DNA of 64,000 bases from Congeria kusceri (GCA_027627225.1 CM051024.1:44139347-44203346), one strand, 5' to 3'; positions 39,503-51,811 are shown, numbered from the stretch's first letter. The notes: generated by a model from the sequence alone, not told the origin. Numbers and translations are program-made.

Positions 39503-40114
39503 CAAAGCTCGTAAGGATAATCGTAAAGCCGCACAATAGATGAACATTGCCAAATAAAATGGTTATTATTGTCTTTCTTAGCAATTGTTTACTTTTGTAT
39601 ATAACCTACGTCAGAAACAGTTGTGGTTTGCCGGATACTGTTTGTTGCCAAAAAACACTGATCCTCCAAGTAAAACTGTTTACAAACACTAGCTTTATTT
39701 ACTGCCGATGTTGTGGCGATGCGGATTAAATTCGTCTATTCACCGTTAACATTCGGCGAGCTGCACGATATGCTATACCACGAGGGACTTCGGCTAGTTT
39801 CGTAGTGTTGAAAATATAAACACCAAACTGAACTTCAAACTGTTCAAATTCAATTGTGTTCATTTTATGAAAATGTGTATGATTTAAGCACATAATGCAT
39901 TATTTTATATGTTCGTTATTTTTAAATTAAACTTTTAATGTTTAGTTAAGCATGGTGCTATTACATTGCCTTTAACTTAAGTTGTACTCAATTGAAAATT
40001 TTAGACCAAATTTTCTTTGTGAAATTCAATGATTTCTGTTTACAAAAGAGTAAAATCATCAACATCTAAACAATATTTACTAGTTAAAACATTTGATGTA
40101 AAAAGACCTATACA
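39503..40114. other. AT-rich non-coding stretch
   Basis: Nothing recognised. Confidence 0.4.
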
Positions 40115-40205
40115 TGAAACAGCCAGTGACTTAAGGAATTTAGTGAATTTAAGGAATAAACTAAAGTTTTCCCTTTGTGATCTTTGTGAAAACGGGCCCT
40201 GGGTC
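40115..40205. mobile_element. Inverted fragment of the CACAAAG-GGGCCC element
   Basis: TTTAAGGAATAAACTAAAG through GTGAAAACGGGCCCTGGG is the complement of the 53.4-kb element's left part. Confidence 0.5.
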
Positions 40206-40684
40206 CAGATCACCAATAAGATATCAGCAATTGTTATTGGTCTTTTTCTAATCTTCTCATCTAAGATTGTATGCAAATTCGTTCAAAACATTTTGCATAC
40301 AAATGCCAACATACAAATCTATAAAACGATCCGAAATTCATTAAAAACAATTGCCTTTAACACGTATTTTTGACCACAATTTATCAAAAACATTACATAA
40401 AAACTAATTAAAAACTGTGCGAAATGTTGATCTTCTAAATAACACGTATGGCCATTACGTTCCAAGTGCGTCCAACATGACTTGTATAAAAATCGTTCAA
40501 AATAAATCAAAACATAAACACAGTCTAAACAAAATACATGTATAACCTTCGAATGCTAATCGTTATATATTTATCTATATATGTCGCATTGAAGTACAAT
40601 TTAAACAATACATTAGGAACATGCATATTCATTAAATCATAAATAGTACTTTGGTGTTACACTATGGTTAAAACAATATTATTT
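40206..40684. other. AT-rich non-coding stretch
   Basis: Nothing recognised. Confidence 0.4.
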
Positions 40685-41275
40685 CTACTTACACCTATGA
40701 ATACTCGCAACACACATTAGCAACACAGGCGTAATTCAAACGACAATTATATCCAATTATCGCGATACACATGTATTTTCATGTGCCATCCTGAGAAAGA
40801 CATTCGAATTTCCGAGCTGCAAGCAACAACATTTAATCGCATTCTGCTCGCTGCTCTTCCAAACAAAATGCGGGAAATTGGCACGATATCATGAGCTCTT
40901 CACATTCGGAGATTGTCGTTACCATGGATACGCTTAATTTCCTCTTAGCGGTGACGAATTTTCTAAGACGTAATGAGACGAATGCAGCAGGGTCCAATTT
41001 GCATTGTGAAATCCGTCATTGGACCGGGTATCGTGGAATAAAGTGTTCTCACTGTCATCAAACATTCATCATGTCCAAGATGGTTTACATGTCAATAACC
41101 AATTGGCCTTTTAAATCTTTACCTATTTTGTCTACGTGGAATGTGGCCCGGAAGTCAATGAATAAAGTGACCTCATGCAGTCATCAAACATTAACCATGA
41201 CCAAGTTCACATGTCAATCGCCTTTTGGACTTTTTGGATATTTACCTAATGCGTCTACGTGGAGTTCTTGAAATG
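40685..41275. repeat. Dispersed repeat, copy 2, with an internal 120-bp duplication
   Basis: Partner of 33770-34190. Its 3' part has two copies of a block containing CATCAAACATT, TTTACATGTCAAT or TTCACATGTCAAT and TCTACGTGGA (about 41025-41140 and 41150-41263), where copy 1 has one. Confidence 0.85.
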
Positions 41276-42178
41276 GACCGATTAATGTCATGGCCCAGTT
41301 CTTGATTAATGTTGATGTGTTTAAACGTTTGAAATCCTGGGTCAGTTCCCAGACAACTCGTTAGAAAAACGTGTATTTCTTTTAATCATACCATTCCTTC
41401 AGTTCCATCGTTCTTTTCTTTCATAAAATTTATTAATTTCGATACATAATCCATATTTTAAATATACATTATAAGACACACATTATAGTGATTATATATG
41501 TAAAGTTTGGACTTTTTTTTAAATATGATATGCTGCACGTACAAACTTTTGACATGTTCTTGGATGATACATCTTCGTATTAATTGAGTTGTTTTAACAC
41601 TATTTTCAGAGTTGGGAGTATGCAGGTTGTGCGGAAAATGTTTTCAACGCCCGTCTGGTCTCTACGAAAGGAAGCACAAGGGGTAGCGCCATATAAATGT
41701 TGAGGTCAATTGTTCTTCTGCGAGGCAAATTTGAAAATGCACTGGTTATTATCAATACTAAACGTATGCAGAAAAAAAAAATGTATCGTTCTTTCCTTTA
41801 ATAACATAAATAGTATTTAAACGAAAATTAAACATTGATGCGCAACCGTATTCATTTATAAATTTCAAATTGCGTTAAAAATTCGAAAGAACTGTGATAT
41901 TAAGTTTTGATACACAAATGTCAAAACGTTTCTAAGAATGTATATGCTTTTAATTGCAAATAACCGGATCAAAGAGAAAACCAGTCTTGTGTGTATTTTT
42001 TATTACGTTCCTAGTTCAAAGTTAATAGAAAGTTACTAAAGTTACAGCTGCAGATGTTTTCTTAAATCAACTATGTTAGCTGTAAACTATTTTATTCATG
42101 CTCCTATAATCAAGATATGAAAACGTGTATGCCGTTTCTAACATGGTGTCTTATTAGCAACGTCACATCTAACAAATA
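41276..42178. other. AT-rich non-coding stretch
   Basis: Nothing recognised. Confidence 0.4.
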
Positions 42179-42410
42179 TGTGGCGCGTCGTTGGAAAACC
42201 GGACTTAAAGCATGTGCGTAAAGCGTCGTCCCGGATCAGCCTGTGCAGTCCGCACAGGCTAACCGGACGGCACTTTCCGCTTTTATGGTATTTTCTGTTT
42301 CAAGAAAGTCTCTTCTTAACATAAATCCACAGTAGGCGGACTGCACAGGCTAATCCGGGACGACACTTGACGCACTTGCATTAGGTCCGGTTTTCCCACG
42401 ACGCACCACA
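42179..42410. mobile_element. Twin-hairpin MITE, copy 2
   Basis: Ends TGTGGCGCGTCG and CGACGCACCACA. The left hairpin (stem TCCCGGATCAGCCTGTGC) is present; in the right hairpin the first arm is missing, leaving GGACTGCACAGGCTAATCCG. The middle segment is in the opposite orientation to that in the 8-kb copy. Confidence 0.92.
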
Positions 42411-43924
42411 TAAGTTTCAGTTGAACGTCAATATTTTGATTTTTACATGGGTTTCTAATAACAATTTTCTCAGACGGCAGTATTTTAGATTCGTTTCGTC
42501 GCGCTTTCTCCCATCACACTCCAAGAGTACCCATCAGTAAAGAGGTTCTCAATGTAGAAACTGTCCCCATTTTTTTCTCTTTTTTTCAGATTTCCTCTCT
42601 GCAAAGAATTGAGAGCATAGTATCTGAAACACATTTTCACAAAATGAGTGTCAAAACAGTTCTTACTTTTAATCAATTATGTATTTAGCAATTGAACTTG
42701 ACAAATACACGTCCAAAACAGGAAATCAAACCAGCATGTTCTAAAACGATGCTGTATTACTTTGATGGTGTTATATGCTCACCATTAAATGCAAGTTGAT
42801 ACTTATTACAAAACAATTGTTTCTTACACTGGAATGGTATCTCGTGGAATAACATCATTGCCTTTTAAACAGATTCTGCACTGACTACATGCATGCGTGG
42901 ATGTGATGAAATGCGCTCTCATTCATCTGTATGGTCGTAGAAATATGATCGACTGGTGCGGTAGAAAAACACCTATACCAAAATTTTAAATGCAATACAA
43001 TACCTGAGTTTGGAAATGACTTGTTGCATACAAAATAAATGGAGTAAAATAATGCAACAACATATCGTTGACCATTTCTTTAAATTTATTTTGTTACTTT
43101 ACGATTTACCAAGTTTATTATTGCTTAACCATAACTTTTGCGATAGCTCTGGTGTCCGCCTGGATTATGAAAAGGTCCTTAAACGAGTAAAATGGGCCAG
43201 AAATAACGTTGTATATAATGTTCGGTAAAACATTTTAACGCAATTTGACATTTATAAATGCATACGAATGTACATCAATGTTTAATTTACGTTAAAATAG
43301 TATGTATGTTATCAAATGACAGAAAAAAAAATTCTGCATATCATTGCTTCTATTTTAAGTATTGATAATCACCTTTACCATGTCAAATTCGCCTTGCAGA
43401 AGAACAATTGACCACAACATGTGTAGGGCGCCACCCCTTGTGCTTTCTTTCGTGGCCTATGAGACCATACACCACACACCCTGCAAAATCACAACTCTGA
43501 AAATAGTGTTAAAACAGTATAATGAATACAAAGATGTATCATCCAAGAAAATGTTCAAAAGTGTGTACGCGCAATATCATATTTTTTTAATCCGTGAATC
43601 ATACCATTTCTAGTTCTTGTTGATATTTTGTGAAACTTTGCGTCATTTCCAGCAAACTCCAGGGAATATCAAAAGTCGTCTTTTCAGGCTTCAGTGCTTT
43701 CACATTATAGAGAGAGCTTCGAATTTAGATCGACTTATTAGTTTATGTTTTTGAAGACTTCAAACTGACGGCCACTAAATGAATTTTCGCGCAGCAAATG
43801 CTTCCTTCAATAAAATAATTCATCTCGCATGAATACTACAACATACTCAGCAGAGACGGGTGGGGGTTTTTTCGGACAAAAATGCATCAAAGTTGGGTGT
43901 GTAAATTACGAATTAGATTATTAT
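42411..43924. other. AT-rich non-coding stretch
   Basis: Nothing recognised. Confidence 0.4.
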
Positions 43925-44533
43925 TATGGCGTACCGTTTGTGTCAAACGTACATATATGCACGGCAGCTAAATACAGATGTAACTGTTATTATCAAATTG
44001 TAACCGCAGTTACAAATGTATGACTGCAGTCATACATTTGTAACAGCAGTTACATTTACATATATAACTGCAGTTACAATTTATACCGAAAGTAAAAAAA
44101 AATATGACACTTGTCATAAAATTATAACTGCAGTTGCACTTTTTTCTGATTCATTTATTAATTGGAAAATAATTTTTATTTATGTATCTTTAAATTGATT
44201 TTATAATTTAAAAAATCATATTTAAATAAATAAATGCAATTTTGACAAAAAGGCATTATAAAAGACGTGATTTAATTCACCAAAAAGACTTTTAGTTTAA
44301 GTTTAGCATTTGGTCAGAAAAAAATGTAACCGCGGTTAAATTTTATGACGATTGCCATATTTTATGACTGCGTATAAATTATTACTGCAGTTATATTTGA
44401 AATGTAACTGCCGTTACAAATTTATAACTGCAGTCATAAAATTGTAACTGCGGTTACAATTTTATAACAACAGTTAAATCTATATTTAGCTAGCAGGGGT
44501 ATATGTACTTTTGACAAAAAAGGGTACGCCATA
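43925..44533. mobile_element. 609-bp foldback element with arrays of GTAACTGCAGTTAC palindromes
   Basis: Left end TATGGCGTACCGTTTGTGTC and right end complementary (GGGTACGCCATA) pair over about 70 bp, including ACATATA and AGCTAAATA words. Inside each arm a self-complementary 14-mer of the type GTAACTGCAGTTAC recurs every 20 bp or so (left arm about 44001-44138, right arm about 44326-44478). A 180-bp AT-rich centre separates the arms. No coding sequence. Confidence 0.85.
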
Positions 44534-44649
44534 TGCAAACTGTTATACTGTCGGCCAGAGTGAATAGATTGGAGACAACTCCTGAAAGTGTACGTGGACT
44601 TTTACGGCATACTACGGTGCCCCTAAAGTGACAGGCCGCGCTTGTTTTT

Positions 44650-46560
44650 TTAGTTCGTAATTACGAAATGTATTTCGTAACAACGCAATAATATTTCGTA
44701 AAAACGTACCGGTAATACTATTGCGTAATTGCGTAACAATATTTCGTTTATACGTAATAATATTTCGTAACTACTAAATGTATTTCGTAAAAAAACGTAA
44801 TATTCATTTCCATTTACAAAAAAATATTACGTTTTTAAGAAATAAGATGAGCTCTATACATTTAATGTGTTTTAACGAAATACAATTCGTAATTACGAAA
44901 TAAGTTACCTTTTAGGTCATATATTTCGTATTAACGAATTAACAAATAATACTACGTTTTAAAGAAATAATATAACGTTTATACGAAATGTTATTACGTT
45001 TTAACGAAACATTATTGCTTTTGGTACAAAATACATTTCGTTTTTACGAAATAATATTGCATTTTTAGCTCACCTGAGCACAAAGTGCTCATGATGAGCT
45101 TTTGTGATCGCCCGTTGTCCGTCGTGCGTGCGTGCGTGCGTGTGTACCTGCGTGCGTACGTGCGTCGTCAACTTTTCATTGAAACAACATCTCCTCCTAA
45201 ACCACTTGGCACATTTTTCACCAAATTTCACAGGAATTATCATTAGGTGACCCTCTTTCAAAGTTGTCCAAATCGCTACGGTCCGCTGCATATGTAGGTC
45301 ACCAGAGCTAAAAATAGATTTAAAAAGTGTGAACTTTAAAAATCTTCTTCTCTGAAACCGCAGGGCCCAGAGGTTTCATATTTGGTATGTAACATCCGAT
45401 GTGGTCTTCTAAAAAGATTGTTCAAACTATGCCCCTGGGGTCAAAACTGGCCACGGCCCGGGGGTCACATGGTTTTTTAAAACTTAAAAAGCAAAAAGGC
45501 TTTAAAAATCTTCTTCTCTGAAATTGCAAGGCCCAGAGGTTTCATATTTGGTATGTAACATCCTAACGTGGTCCTCTACAAATATTGTTCAAATGATGCC
45601 CCTGGGGTCAAACTGGCCACGCCCCGGGGTCACATGATTTATAAAGACCTAAATAACAAAATGACTTTAAAATCTTCTCCTCCGAAACCGCAAGGCCCAG
45701 AGGTTTCTTATTTGGTATTTGACATCATAATTATAGAAGTCCTCTACAAAGATTGTTTAAATTATGCCCCTGGGGACAAAACTGGTTACGCCCTGGGGGT
45801 CACATGGTTTGTATCAACTTTAATAGCAAAATGTATTTTAAAATCTTCTCCTCTGAAACCGCAAAGCCCAGAGGTATCGTACTTGGTATGTAACATCCTC
45901 AAGTCGTCCTCTACTAAGACTGTTCAAATTATGCCCCATGGGTCAAAACTGACCACACCCCAGGGGTCACATTGTTTATATAGACTTTAATAGCAAAATG
46001 ACTTTAAAATTCTTCTCCTCTGAATCCGCAAGGCCTAGAGGTTTCATATTAGGTATGTAACATCCGTATAGTGGTCCTCTACAAATATTGTTCAAATTAT
46101 GCCCCTGGGATCAAATCTGGTCACGCCCCGGGGGTCGCATGGTTTATATAGACTTAAATAGCAAAATAAATTTAAAAATATTCTTTGAAACGGCAAAACC
46201 CACAGCTTTCCTATATTTGGTACGTAACATTGCATTGTGGTCCTCTCCAAAGATTGTTCAAATTATACCCCCGTGGTCAAATCTGGTGGCACCCGGAGGA
46301 ATCACATGCTTTATATAGACTTAAATAGTAAAGTTACTTTAAACGTCTTTACCTGAAACCGCCAGGCCCACAAGTTTTTGTTCCAGATTTTTCATATTAT
46401 GCCCCTGGGATAAAAATAAGCCACGCCTCCGGGATTCAAATTCCAATTGGGTTACAAGGTCTCAGGTGAGCTACCTAGGGCCCTCAGGGCTCTCTTGTTT
46501 CGAAATACATCCCGGTACTACGAAATTTAAAAAAGTATCAGGTTTCGAAATATAAGTGTA
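44650..46560. repeat. TTTCGTAA palindromic block, split by an inserted element
   Basis: Words TATTTCGTAA, TTACGAAATA and their variants recur through 44650-45065 and resume at 46500-46560 after the element at 45069-46499. Confidence 0.85.
45069..46499. mobile_element. Tandem-core (pearl-like) non-autonomous element
   Basis: Begins AGCTCACCTGAGCACAAAGT, with a TGAGCAC/GTGCTCA hairpin, then a CGTGCGTGCG tract. Next come about seven copies of a 167-bp unit with ATGCCCCTGGGGTCAAA (45431, 45598, 45766, 45931, 46101, 46265, 46401) and GGTCACATGGTTTATATAGA. Ends CTCAGGTGAGCTACCTAGGG then GGCTCTCTTGTT. I recall this end structure as widespread in bivalves. Pearl elements are described as tandem cores between unique flanks and have been linked to Helitrons. 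No protein is encoded. Confidence 0.8.
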
Positions 46561-46624
46561 TAATGTCATTTTAGAGGCACCGTACATGACGTTGTCCAGC
46601 CGGCAATCTGTCGACTGTAAAGAA

Positions 46625-46674
46625 AATTTACTTATTTTCTTGGTCCGTTTTCGGTCGGAGAAAATAAGTAAATT
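46625..46674. repeat. Perfect 15-bp inverted repeat
   Basis: AATTTACTTATTTTC at 46625-46639 and its complement at 46660-46674, loop of 20 nt with GTTTTCGGTCGG; the same CGTTTTCGGTCGG word recurs at 46680. Confidence 0.9.
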
Positions 46675-46726
46675 ATCTAGACGTTTTCGGTCGGCATTAG
46701 CCCGAGTCCGATGTCATAACGATGCC

Positions 46727-48207
46727 CCTGTGACAACCATACGGTATTCACCAGGGAGCCATTTCCCCTGTGACAACCATACAGTATTCACCAGGGAGCC
46801 AGTGCCCTGTGACAATCATACGGTATTCACCAGGGAGCCTGTGCCCCTGAGACACCCTTAGGGTATTCACCAGGGAGCCAGTGCCCCAGCGACACCCATA
46901 CTGTATGCAACAGGGAGCCAGTGCCCGTGCGACATCCATTCGGTATTCAGTAAGTAGCCAATGCCCCTACATTGGGAGCCAGTGTCCGTGCGCCACCCAT
47001 ACGGTATTCACCAGGGAGCAAGTGCCCCTGCGACACCCAAACGGTATTCGCCAGGGAGCCAGTGTCCTTGTGACAACCATACGGTATGCACCAGGGAGCC
47101 AGTGCCCCTGCGACTCACGTACGGTGTCCACCAGGGAACCAGTGCACCTGCGACTCACATACGGTATTCAGCAGGAAGCCAGTGCCCCTGCAACACCCAT
47201 ACGGTATTCACCAGGCAGTCAGTGCCCCTGCGACACCCATACGGTATTCACCAAGGAGTCAGTGCCCTTGCGACTCCCATACGGTATTCACCAGGAAGCC
47301 ATTGCAACTGCGACACCCATACGGTATTCACCAGGGAGACACTGTCCGTGCAACACCCATACGGTATTCACTATGGGCCAGTGCCCCTGCGAAACCCATA
47401 CGGTATTCACCAGGGAGCCAGTGTTCGTACGACACCCATACGGTATTCACCAGGGAGCCAGTGTCCATACGACACTCATGAAGTCAATTCCCCTGCGACA
47501 CCCAAACGATATTCACCAGGGAGCCAGTGTTCGTGCGACACCCATACGGTATTAACCAGGGAGCCAGTGCCGCTGTTACTCCCATACAATATGCACCAGG
47601 GAGCCAGTGCCTTTGCGACACCGATACGGTATTCAACAGAAAGTCAGTTTTCCTGCGACACCCATACGGTATTCACCAGGGAGCCAGTGTCCCTGCAACA
47701 CCCATAAGGTATTCACCAGGGAGCCATCGCCCCTGCGACACCCATGCATACAGTACTCACCAGGGAGTCAGAGCCCCTGTGACAACCATACGGTATTCAC
47801 CAGGGAGCAAGTGTTTGTGCGACACCCATACGGTTTTCATCAGGAAGCCAGAGCCCCTGCGACACCCACACGGTATTCACCAGGGAGCCAGTGCCCCTGT
47901 GACAGCCATATGGTATTCACCAGGGAGCCAGTGTCCCTTCGACATCCATACGGTATTCACCAGGGAGCCAGTGCCCCGTCGACACCCATACGGTATTCAC
48001 CAGGGAACCAGTGCCCCAGCGACACGTATACGGTATTCACCAGGGAGCCAGTGTCCCTGCGACGTCCATACGGTATTCACCAGGGAGTCATTGCCCATGC
48101 GACACCTATACGGTGCTCACCAGGGAGCCAGCGACACCCATACGATAATCAGCATGAAGCCAGTGCCCCTGCGACACCCATACGGTATTCACCAGGGAAC
48201 CAGTCGG
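46727..48207. repeat. 40-bp minisatellite, about 37 units
   Basis: Consensus GCGACACCCATACGGTATTC then ACCAGGGAGCCAGTGCCCCT. Point variants throughout and occasional short units. A 40-bp period rotates frames, giving long low-complexity ORFs (46881-48240) with repeated RHPYGIHQGAS-like peptides; these are not treated as genes. Confidence 0.96.
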
Positions 48208-48669
48208 TTCTTAAAGGTCCGGTCATACATTGGTAAATAAGTAGGCGATGAAATTCAGAACTGGTTTAACTCTGCGTAAAAATAAACTCTGCACCCGGTA
48301 GTGTTTAACATGATCCAGCCGTCGGCAGGTAACCGAAAGGCTCCGAACGTGTCTAGAAACCCGCCGGAAACTAGTCGGAGCTTTAAACCAGCTATGGTAA
48401 AACGAACTTTTGCTTATTGTGCGAGAAATGTATTGAACTTTATACCGATTAATATATCAGACAAGCATCAATCATTACTTCATTCAAACGGAACTTCAAA
48501 CAATACTTAATAATAAATCAAAGACATTTTTAGGAATTGTTGTTTATTGGCTTGTATGTTTTAGTATGCATGTTTTTGGTTTCGGTTTATCTAATGTTTG
48601 TTTATTGAAGACCACATACACGATAACATAAATGCGTTGGAAATCGTGGATGGCTATGTACTAATTTTC
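48208..48669. other. Non-coding stretch
   Basis: Nothing recognised. Confidence 0.4.
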
Positions 48670-48895
48670 ATAATTCACATTTTGCACTTCACGTTTACAA
48701 TAACAATCATAAAGTTCGTATTTGAAGTTATTGACTTCGTGAAATCGGTGGGTGTGAATATATGACTTCCCGTATTTCACAGTTCACACTTCACGATTTA
48801 CAATGAAGATCTTGAAATCGTGAATTTAATTAAAAGTCTTACTTCCCGGTTCATGATTGTCAATGGATTCGTGAAATCGAGCAGTGTGAATAAAA
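48670..48895. repeat. Degenerate repeat of TTCACG / CGTGAA words
   Basis: CACTTCACG, GACTTCGTGAAATCG, CTTCACGATTTACAAT, GAAATCGTGAA and GATTCGTGAAATCG recur in both orientations. Could be a decayed inverted element. Confidence 0.4.
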
Positions 48896-49261
48896 TTAAG
48901 TGTGTGCCGTAGTTTTGTCTGTCTGGGGGGGTCACGTGTATCAAGGGAAGTAAGTGTGAATGTGCAAAATCAAACAGTTCTTACAGAAGTTATCTCCCTT
49001 CCATTGAATTTCGTATTTTCAGTCCATCGTGAATCAAGCGATCATAGTTCTGTCGTGCTGCAGATATAAATAATCCTTATGTGTGATTTTTACGAGTAAA
49101 AGCATTAAAAAAAAATAAAAAAAATACTAAATTAAAGATTAATTTAACGAAATCTCGTCAGAACTCCAAACACTATTATTATGTGGCTCAGGTACATGTA
49201 TAGTGCTTTGTATGGTTAGTTTTCACCAATCACGTTTTTCACGCAACTGTGAAGAATAGAA
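48896..49261. other. Non-coding stretch
   Basis: Nothing recognised. Confidence 0.4.
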
Positions 49262-49520
49262 TCTCATGTGTCACTTTTTTAAGTGTGAAGAACGTGACCG
49301 GCCAAAAACGGGGTATGCGTGAGGATCACAGAAGAATATGACTTCATTGAATATAAAAAAACTGGATGCGATAAAAAAAACTTCACAGAAAATGTGAAGA
49401 ACACGATTGTGATGTGTGAAGAATAAGATCTCAATTTTCACACCAGTGAAGAATGAGATTTTATTTTTGACAGAGGTGAAAAATATGATTTGAGAAATAT
49501 ATGGTCCTACATGGCTTTGT
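49262..49520 (-). mobile_element. GTGAAGAATGAGAT family element, copy 1 (inverted)
   Basis: Complement of the sequence at 51100-51353: CTTCACAGAAAATGTGAAGA, GAAGAATAAGATCTCA and ATATATGGTCCTAC all have partners there. Inner GTGAAGAA/TTCTTCAC words make it self-complementary. Confidence 0.75.
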
Positions 49521-49935
49521 GAAGGAGTGTTAAGGTAGTGCTTGTATGGAACCACGTGTTCAGAAGCGTTATAAGATGGTTATAAAATTCTCTTGAAATG
49601 TAAAATAAATAAATTTCATTTAATTCCATATGTACTACTTGAAAATGTTACTTTTCCTCAAAATAATTTACTATATTTTATGTACATTAAAATGTATAAA
49701 ATAATATCGTGTTAGGAAATGGACGTGTAAAATTAGACTTGTCATTAAAATATGTATTTTCGAAACAATTAACAAATGCATATTACTCAATTCACTCACA
49801 GACCAGTAAATTTTAGCATATTAATATATATCAAAGAACAAATCATGTCAAATGTAGGATTTAGGTTCTATTTAAAGTGTGGCGTATGTGCATGTCTCTT
49901 TTCACAAAAGACTAGACTACTAGCACTTATTCTTG
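49521..49935. other. AT-rich non-coding stretch
   Basis: Nothing recognised. Confidence 0.4.
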
Positions 49936-50228
49936 CATGATACTCGCTGATTTTTCTATAGACAAAAGAACAAAAGTATCGTTGTTTAACTACCCAATAA
50001 ACAACGCAAAAGTAGTCCGATTCTGAGCCAAGCATAGAAAAATGTAGTTCGCATTACAATTGCAATATAATTGTGAGATTATGGTAGAATCAAAATAATT
50101 TTCGCATTATCGTTGTTTATCGGCGAATAAACAACTATTTGTCGTTCTGATCCGTGGCTATTAAACTTATAGCATCAGAACTCCAAATCGTTGTAAATTG
50201 ACGAATAAACAACGATAAATCGAAAATG
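49936..50228. mobile_element. TATCGTTGTTTA element, copy 2
   Basis: Partner of 13155-13490. TATCGTTGTTTA lies at 49978 and an inverse TAAACAACGATA at about 50206-50217. CGCATTATCGTTGTTTATCG lies between. Confidence 0.8.
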
Positions 50229-50514
50229 TACAATATGTACGACCTAATTTCGGCGTATACCCGACTATTTACTGTTATTTATTATGTTTTATAAATGAGT
50301 GATACAAAGGCATTGGCATTGGTATTCAACAGAGTAAGCGATGGTTGATACATTTTGAGATGTTTGGTACATAAAATACACACAAATGCTTGAAATAACG
50401 AACCCACAACGTCGGGGTGATTGGAACAAATGACACCTCACAGGACTCTAATTATCTGCGCTAATCTGTCGTGTGAAGAAAAGGGCCCCAACAAACACCG
50501 CCCAAATTATATAT

Positions 50515-50684
50515 TAGTGGCGCGTCGTGGGAAAACCGGACTTAATGCATGTGCGTAAAGTGGATTTATGGTTAGAAGACACTTCATTGAAACAGAAAAT
50601 ACCATAAAAGCGGAAAGTGCCGTCCCGGATTAGCCTGTGCTTTACGCACATGCATTAAGACCGGTTTACCCACGACGCGCCTCA
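50515..50684. mobile_element. Twin-hairpin MITE, copy 3, internally deleted
   Basis: Both outer ends present (TGGCGCGTCGTGGGAAAACC, CACGACGCGCCTCA). The whole left hairpin is missing (GTAAAGTGGATTTATGG junction) and the right hairpin lacks its second arm (GATTAGCCTGTGCTTTACGC). Confidence 0.92.
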
Positions 50685-51099
50685 AATTTACTTTTTTAAG
50701 AATGCGCAAACTAATTTACCAATGTAATAAGTAAAGTTAAGTAACGTGTTTGTTTATTATAGTGCCACCCCTACCGATCAAGGGCAAGCCAGTTTTGACC
50801 CTTTTTTTATGCCAGTGGTAATAGCTTAATTTCAGATTATTCTTTTTTAACTATCCCCCAACCCCAGGTTTAGTAATACTAACTGTGGATTTTCCTGAAT
50901 TGCACATTTCCTTTCACTAAAACCAACTCGCTCATTTAAAGGTTTGATTTTTATTTCGATTAAATATGTTGATTTTTTTTTTCATATTTTTATAAATCGG
51001 CATATATGAAAGGTTGCGCTCGTAAAATCTCTAGAAAAAAAATTCAATTCTTGTAACGACTGAGATGACTAACGTGTAGGGAACGCGCACTAGTGGACT
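50685..51099. other. AT-rich non-coding stretch
   Basis: Nothing recognised. Confidence 0.4.
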
Positions 51100-51353
51100 A
51101 TATTTTTTCACATAAGTGAAAAATAGGATCTCATTGTCCACATGTCACAGTCTTATTCTTCACATTTCCTGTGAAGTTTGTGATCGCATCCAGTTTTCGA
51201 TATGCAATGAAATCATATTCTTCTGTGATCCACACGCATACGCCATTTTTTGGATATTTCAGATTCTTCACACTTTAAAATGTGAAAAATGATATCCTAT
51301 TCTTTCGTGACAGGTGCGTGCAAAATATGGTTTGTGAAATATATGATCCTACA
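51100..51353 (+). mobile_element. GTGAAAAATAGGATCTCA family element, copy 2
   Basis: Contains GTGAAAAATAGGATCTCATT, CACATTTCCTGTGAAG, GATCGCATCCAGTTTTCGAT and AAATATATGATCCTACA, all shared with 49.3 and 53.7 kb. Confidence 0.78.
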
Positions 51354-51400
51354 GCGCACCAATTTTGGACAAAGGACACTCCGTTTTTGCTTCCGAAAAC

Positions 51401-51784
51401 AACGCTATGGAGAACAAACACGAAGACTTCACGCAGAACAGAAATAACAACGCTATGGAGAACAAGCACGAAGACTTCACGCAGAACAGAAATAACAACG
51501 CTATGGAGAACAAGCACGAAGACTTCACGCAGAACAGAAATAACAACGCTATGGAGAACAAGCACGAAGACTTCACGCAGAACAGAAATAACAACGCTAT
51601 GGAGAACAAGCACGAAGACTTCACGCAGAACAGAAATAACAACGCTATGGAGAACAAGCACGAAGACTTCACGCAGAACAGAAATAACAACGCTATGGAG
51701 AACAAGCACGAAGACTTCACGCAGAACAGAAATAACAACGCTATGGAGAACAAACACGAAGACTTCACGCAGAACAGAAATAAC
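51401..51784. repeat. 48-bp minisatellite, eight units, open in four frames
   Basis: Units starting AACGCTATGGAGAACAA at 51401, 51449, 51497, 51545, 51593, 51641, 51689 and 51737 are almost identical. The first and last carry AACAAACACG; the others AACAAGCACG. A 48-bp period with no internal stop gives two plus-strand and two minus-strand ORFs of 139-183 codons, so no single one is favoured. Confidence 0.97.
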
Positions 51785-51811
51785 TGATATGAGAATAATA
51801 TGATTAGTTAA

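Noticed and set aside
40029..40373. 114-codon ORF
   Set aside because: Crosses an inverted MITE fragment at 40115-40205 and has no recognisable domain.
45070..46318. Several ORFs inside the tandem-core element
   Set aside because: They follow the 167-bp units, break at unit variants and show no transposase, Rep or helicase motifs.
46881..48240. Long overlapping ORFs with repeated RHPYGIHQGAS-like peptides
   Set aside because: They are the 40-bp minisatellite read in rotating frames, with no start context, splice sites or non-repeat domain.
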